Source of the DNA: Pohlia nutans
Lineage: Eukaryota > Streptophyta > Bryopsida > Bryales > Mniaceae
Reading direction: 5' to 3'
NCBI GenBank assembly: GCA_022496805.1
Contig: CM040085.1
Coordinates: forward strand, 18,629,811 to 18,693,810
DNA: 64,000 nt
This document shows, one piece after another, positions 58,626 through 64,000 of the stretch. Each line of letters begins with the position of its first letter. The stretch's first letter is position 1. A program made the position numbers and the translations under genes. Below the pieces are notes generated by a model. That model was not told the DNA's origin. It saw only the letters and a list, made by a program, of their open reading frames with translations, and searched no databases.

Positions 58626-61364
58626 ATGACTCATGGAATTGTGACGATCAAGATTTTAAATCCATCAAGGCACTATGAAGGAAAATTCACTCTAAATGTA
58701 TTGTTGGCTTGTATTATTCGATCAAGTGGTGGTTCGATTTTTGGTTATATTGGAATCTCATGTAAGAGACAAAAATAAAATCTAATGTTAATTTCTTGAA
58801 GAAATTTTTAAAATTGGGTCTCTTTTAAGAAAAAAAACTGATCCCATCTCTATTATATTTTTCACAGTATAGTTGATTGAATCCTCATTTAAAACCATAA
58901 ATCCTTGGTCCTTTAGGGGTTAAGTAATAATTTAATATGCAATGTTACATCAATTGTGGTTCAAAGCATAAATGGAACTTACAATGCAATTTCATAGCTA
59001 ATGTTTCAATTATGCATAATTGTTTTATACTTGGTCATTTATGGATTAAACAATGATTTGACATACAACTTCATTTAATTTTAGATTGTGTACTTACAGG
59101 TGGTGTCATATCTAATGATGAGTTTCTTATGAATTTTTTCCGGATGAGTGTATGTAATAAAGAACATGGCACATGAATCTGATTATTGCAAATCGAGTTG
59201 CAAATACAATAATCACAATGAATCTGATTATTACAAATACAATAAAGACCCCTAATCCTTCAACTTTTTTCATCATCTTTATACATTGTGGAATTCATAA
59301 CGGGTTTTGGTTTATCATGGTTGGCGACAAATTACGGACGAAAGAGATTGATGTTATTTGGTGGTATTGCTTTCCTCATTGATGCAATTCTAAATAAAGC
59401 CGCACTAAATGTTGCAATGTTGATTATAGGTTGCCTATTGCTTGGCGTTGGTGTTGGTTTTAGCACTCAAGTAATTAATTTTTAATTATTATCTAATTGT
59501 ATCTTTCTTTTTATTCACTAGAGTAGGAATTTGGTACTTTTAAAATAGTTCCAAGTTGTGATTTAAATAGACCAATACAACTTTTTTTTTAAATGAACTA
59601 AATCTCAAAGGATCATTTAAGCCACAAGGGACTAATTTAAAAAAACCAAATTTTGTGCCCATCGCAAAGGGTTTGATGTGGGTGGAAACTATTCCCTCTG
59701 GTGTATTTGCCGAAGCCATTTCTATTTTGTATGATTGTCATGCAGATTTTGAGTATGAGACTAAGAAACTCAATGCTTTGAAGGAGGAAGCAGAAGGCCT
59801 TTTCAGAGATGTGATGAATGAAGGGATTAGCAACTTGGAAGATGACTCAACATTACTCCCTATATATTCTCCCATTTTACATGCTATTGCAACTTTAAAA
59901 GTTAGCCCTATACATAACCTTGTCACAAAATGGGTGCATTCTGCCAGGAACAGGGTGCATAGGAATGCTTTGGGCCATCCCTTTGATCCCAATGAGAAAA
60001 GATGCCTAGAAGTTTTATAATAAGTGCTTGGAGCATGAATTTATTAAGGTGCGACATTTGAAATTGTTTTAAAGTTTTTGGGTTCCTTTTATTTTTTGTA
60101 AATTGTGTTTTGTTTTGCTTTGTATTTGGCTGTACCAAAAGACAATTATAAAAAGATAAACTTGGAAAATATCCATAAAATCTTGAAAAACATTCAAATC
60201 ATTAGGCCAAAAAAAATTTTAAATTTTAAATAAAAAATAAATAAAAAATAAAATAAAATAAAAAATATATATGTGTGTGTGTGTGGTATAAACTGTCGAT
60301 TGGATACGATAGTAATTTGACATAATTTTTGTATGTTTATTATTTATTACATGTAAGTCGTGCCTATGTATCTATCAGAGATGGCTCCTGCTCAATACTG
60401 AGGATCATGCAACATCATGTTTCAATTTGTAACTCCATTTAGAATCTTTGTAGCCAAGTTGATTAATTATAAAACATTGAAAATGAAAAAAGAAGGTTGG
60501 AGAGTTTTGTTGGAACTAGCAGTTGTTCATGTTCTCTTCAGCCAATCCAAAAAAATGGGTTGATGAATGTCGAGAGGCGTTAAAAAACACTTACAATATC
60601 GACATTGGAAGCTCTTCCTTGAGCACCAGGAAATTTCGAGAGAAATAAAAAATTTCCTCCTTGCAATCCCTAGTATAAGTGACCCTAAGTCTTTAAATAA
60701 GAATTTATTTCTATAATGTTTAATTGTTTTTTTGAAGGAAAGGAAAAAAAAAAACTCATATTATGTGAAAAACAGGCTTTCTTATGGGTTTCTTCAAGAA
60801 ATATAGCATAACCAAAAATAAATTACGGCGCTCAGCTTATTCTCCTCATTTGTGGTGATCTCTTTTGTCATGAAAGCCCAACAATTTGATTGAATGAAAT
60901 TTGAACGGTTTAAAGTAAAAATGTGTTGCAAAAAATTCGCGAAACAGACAATATTGATGAAAAATATGAAAATATTGTTGAAACCGTTGATTTGGCTTAT
61001 CAAGTATGTTATAATTCATTTTAAAATCTAGATCTTTTGATGTTTTTTTAATATGTTGATTTTTTAATTTTTTTTCAGGTGACAAATCCATATTATACTT
61101 TATTAAGTAAGAAATATTGGCCCCAATTTATATTATTTGTTTTCATTCCATCGTTTCAACAACTCGGTGAAATCAACGTGGTTATGTTTTATACTCCAGT
61201 GTTATTTAGCAAACTTGGTTTTGGAAATGATGCCTCTTTATAATTCAGCTGTGGTTGTAGGAGTGGTCAATATTCTATCCACCATTGTTTCTATTATCTT
61301 AGTTGACCAAGTTGGCTGCCAAACATTATTCTTACAAGGCGGAATTTAAATGATCATTTGTCAG
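58626..61364 (+). pseudogene. Decayed STP-type hexose/H+ symporter gene
   Basis: Pieces of a plant sugar transport protein occur in order. 58626-58761: KFTLNVLLACIIRSSGGSIF. 59100-59178: GGVISNDEFLMNFF, then a stop. About 59296-59472: YGRKRLMLFGGIAFLIDAIL and LLLGVGVGFSTQ. About 60870-61013: PNNLIE, stop, then after a frameshift LQKIRETDNIDEKYENIVET. 61080-61364: FVFIPSFQQLGEINVVMFYT, a frameshift after GFGNDASL, SIILVDQVGCQTLFLQGGI, stop, MIICQ. Exon borders of the STP family are still visible. Key residues are lost (for example QQLTG became QQLGE). Several stops and frameshifts show it is not functional. The C-terminal half is missing or beyond recognition. Confidence 0.85.
59676..60020 (+). 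CDS. Unrecognised small open frame between sugar-transporter remnants
   Basis: 114 codons from the ATG at 59676, including GVFAEAISILYDCHADFEYE and HNLVTKWVHSARNRVHRNAL. It does not belong to the sugar-transporter family, so it is probably part of an insertion or a captured fragment. Amino acid composition looks protein-like. It could be an exon of a transposon gene; no function assigned. Confidence 0.3.
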   Translation: MWVETIPSGVFAEAISILYDCHADFEYETKKLNALKEEAEGLFRDVMNEGISNLEDDSTLLPIYSPILHAIATLKVSPIHNLVTKWVHSARNRVHRNALGHPFDPNEKRCLEVL

Positions 61365-63834
61365 GTACATCATATTTTCAAATTTTCAAAAGAAAATCAA
61401 TTTTTTTTTGTATTAATACTTGATAATTTAATATGTAAAAATGTTACATACTAGAGTTGTCTTACCTGACTACTAGACAAAGTGTGAAACACAGTCTAGT
61501 CGACCCACAAGACAAAGTCTAGTAGTGGAATTTTTTAAAGATATTTGAGAATGTTTCATCCAAATTGTTTCACATATTTGACACACGTCTAATCTCGGGG
61601 AGTCCATTGTATTAAACACGTACGAGTATACGTGAGTGCACAAAAGAGGTATTAGTTTGAACAGATTGTAGTATTACGTACACATATGGTATACATATTA
61701 TAATTTGTAGTTACGTACATATATGGAGGGCGTTTAAAAAGTATACAACAATTGCACTTGTATGGTAGTGTTACTAGACTATAGAGTATAAGTTTTCATA
61801 TTGGATGAAACTAGGATGAACAATTTTTGTTAGCGACCTTATCCCTTCACAACAACCATTTGTATGTTATTAGGGTAGTAGGAACCATATGCAAGGTATT
61901 AGCGTAGTATCAGGCATTATGTAGGGTATCATGGTAATATCACGCATCATGCAAGGAATCCAGGCATGAAAGAGGCAGTATTAGGGTTTTGAATGGAGTC
62001 GTTGAGTTCAGTAACGAGGCCCCTTTCTACTTCCATCCTTAGTTTTTTGTTTTAACTTTTAAACGGCCGTTGCGATCTCGCTTGACTGAGGGTTCGCTTA
62101 GCTCGTTGTGCTTTAGAGGCTGAATGTTCGTTCATTGTGCTTGCTCACTCTTTTGCTTCGGAGGTTGAATACTCACTTGCTGTACTTCGGAGATTAAACG
62201 CTTGTTTACTATGCTCGCTCGCTGCTGTACTAAATGCTAATTCATTTTGTTCATTCGCTCTTGTGCTTCGTAGGTTGAAGTGAACGACCACATTTCTTTT
62301 GTGATTAGCCCAACAAGTAGGGCAATACTTGCGTGATATTGTGAAACTATCTTGCAAGCAACTTCCTTTGTGAGGACGGTGCCGACGTTGATTTAAGTGG
62401 CAAAGAGGAAGGTGATACACTATTAGAAAAAGGCGACCGAATCAACAAAAATCAACAACATTATGTTGTTCTGTGCACCGTAATGACCGGTTTTAGTGAT
62501 TTTCAAACTTTATGTTAGGTACTATAAGAAAAATTATGACGGAATCAACAAAAATCCAACAAATTTCATAAATTTCAAATTTTAAAAATGTTGATAAGTG
62601 CATCATGAAGCATCAATTTTATAAAAACATTAAAAAATAGATTGTAAAACATAAATTTTAGATTAATTCTTTGAAAATAGAGTCAAAAAGTTCATTGTAT
62701 ATAATGATGTAGTAATATTATATATATATGTAAAGAACATACTAACATTATATAATATTATAATATTATTCTACTTATTTTCAAGGGTGTTTTTGTACTA
62801 TGAGTGTCATAGTTTTAAACAAAAAAAGTTTCTAATGTTGTAAAACAATTGATTCATTGACGTAACAAAAGAAAAAGAGAAAATATCAAAAATATTTTAA
62901 TATTGTAAAATTGAATCTTTTGGAATCTTTTAGAATCTTCTAACATATTTCCAAAAAAATTTGGAATATTTTAGAATACTCTTAGAATATTCTTTAAAAT
63001 CATTATGGTATAATTTACCAAAATAGTTTTACATCTTTATTTATAGAATTTAGAAGCAATTAACATTAAAAATTCAATAAAATTACATTTTATATTTTTA
63101 AAGTTCTAAATTTGGTATTATTGGTTATAATTGTACTTTTCATCATAGAAGCAAAAAAGAAAAAAGAAAGAAAAGATGTACTAAAAAGAATAACTTTACT
63201 TTTCCTAAATAGTAAAAAAATTGTAACACAAGACAATGTAGAGGTGTTGTTTTTTTAAACGTTTCTCTAGGTGGAGTTCAACTTGGATTGGCATGATTCA
63301 AATTGGGTTCGAAAGCATAGTTGATTTCCTATTAGAAAATAATTAAAATCTAATCAACAACTGACTATAATATGGTCACTACAGTGTCAAAAATGAAAAT
63401 AATAGAAAATCCATGAAGAACTGGATTTAGAATTGTGAAGTTCACAATTGGAGATTTATAATACATATCTTCTAGAAAAATCAAATTTCAATTTGGAGTT
63501 GTGCAACTATCAAAATAGCTATGAAAAAAATGCAAAAAAACTACAAATACTTGAAAATTCAATAAATACTTACAAATACAACACATGTACTATGCGGTAT
63601 TTTTTGTGTTTGGAAGTTTGTTATCTGGTTTTATTTTTTTGGATTGCGTTCTCTTATTCATTTTCCATTAGTGTATGTATTCCAATCTTGATCCATATAC
63701 CAACTCGGCTTTCAAATTTTAACGTATAAAATTTTGTCCTAAACCGCACATGGATAAATTACTCTCACTAATGAAATTCTCAATAATTATGTGAGTTCGT
63801 TCTTGACATGAAAGACATACTATGATCTTAAGGT
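61365..63834. other. AT-rich region, no gene recognised
   Basis: At 62080-62290 loosely repeated units of about 38 bp (GTGCTT...GAGGTTGAA...TCGTTTGCT) form an imperfect tandem array. At 62417 and 62519 two similar phrases (CTATTAGAAAAAGGCGACCG and CTATAAGAAAAATTATGACG, each followed by GAATCAACAAAAATC) suggest element fragments. Confidence 0.5.
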
Positions 63835-64000
63835 TGTCGGGTCTGCCGCTCAAAGCGGGCACTGGTTAGCATGGGCTGTCGCGGCGGGACAAACCAGGGC
63901 GGACCTGACCCCGAGGTCCTTCCTTCGAGAGGTTATGCCGTTGCGACGGCCGAGGAACAAAGCGCACGAGCACTCGTGCCTGTGGGACCCGTCCCAACTG
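63835..64000. other. Abrupt GC-rich segment at the right edge
   Basis: After 2 kb of AT-rich DNA the composition jumps at TGTCGGGTCTGCCGCTCAAA. The TG start and the compositional break would fit a retrotransposon LTR entering the window, but only 166 bp are visible and no other LTR landmark can be checked. Confidence 0.35.

Noticed and set aside
62145..62420. 91-codon minus-strand frame
   Set aside because: It is produced by loosely repeated 38-bp units and has no protein-like character.
1..64000. tRNA, rRNA, CRISPR arrays or a prokaryotic-type system
   Set aside because: None was seen by reading; intron-exon structure and gene families show a eukaryotic nuclear region.

Overview
This window reads as nuclear DNA of a land plant or close streptophyte relative. 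Seven spliced or long protein-coding loci with GT-AG introns are spread over about 56 kb. They include a chloroplast outer-envelope TOC64/OEP64 gene pair, a vacuolar-type sugar transporter, and a plant-type SNF2-RING helicase. Non-coding DNA is very AT-rich and packed with short inverted-repeat elements. A WASH-complex FAM21 homologue, which flowering plants are generally thought to lack, points to a non-flowering lineage (bryophyte, lycophyte or similar). I cannot name the species. No tRNA, rRNA, CRISPR array or prokaryotic operon was seen.

Layout. 1-4768 (-): TOC64-like amidase/TPR gene, 3' end cut by the left edge. 5759-14256 (+): a second, head-to-head TOC64-like gene with conserved exon lengths, all three amidase catalytic residues replaced, and a basic tail where the TPR should be. 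14257-18147: AT-rich, no gene recognised. 18148-20114: a MITE interrupted by a complete Tc1/mariner element with an intact DD34E transposase. 20514-22259 (+): MFS sugar transporter. 22887-26676: complete hAT element with an intact transposase and an 8-bp target duplication. 27073-27428: uninterrupted copy of the MITE hit by the Tc1 element. 28452-30107 (+): GT4 glycosyltransferase, followed by two small tandem duplications. 31965-34012 (-): pirin-family gene with 8 exons. 34.9-40.5 kb: cluster of old TTAA-flanked elements. 40999-46969 (+): SNF2-RING helicase with 11 exons. 47-51.8 kb: more inverted-repeat elements, some nested. 51865-55862 (-): FAM21-like WASH subunit. 56.6-57.2 kb: another TTAA element. 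58626-61364 (+): decayed STP-type hexose transporter. 61.4-64 kb: AT-rich, ending in an abrupt GC-rich stretch.

The host genes do not form one pathway; apart from the TOC64 pair they look unrelated. The most notable signals are: (1) the divergent TOC64 pair, one member keeping and one losing the whole Lys-Ser-Ser triad; (2) a FAM21-like WASH subunit in a plant; (3) a large population of TTAA-flanked elements with CCC/GGG ends, resembling piggyBac, one insertion being proven by an empty site elsewhere in the window; (4) an intact DD34E Tc1-type element, also proven by an internal empty site.
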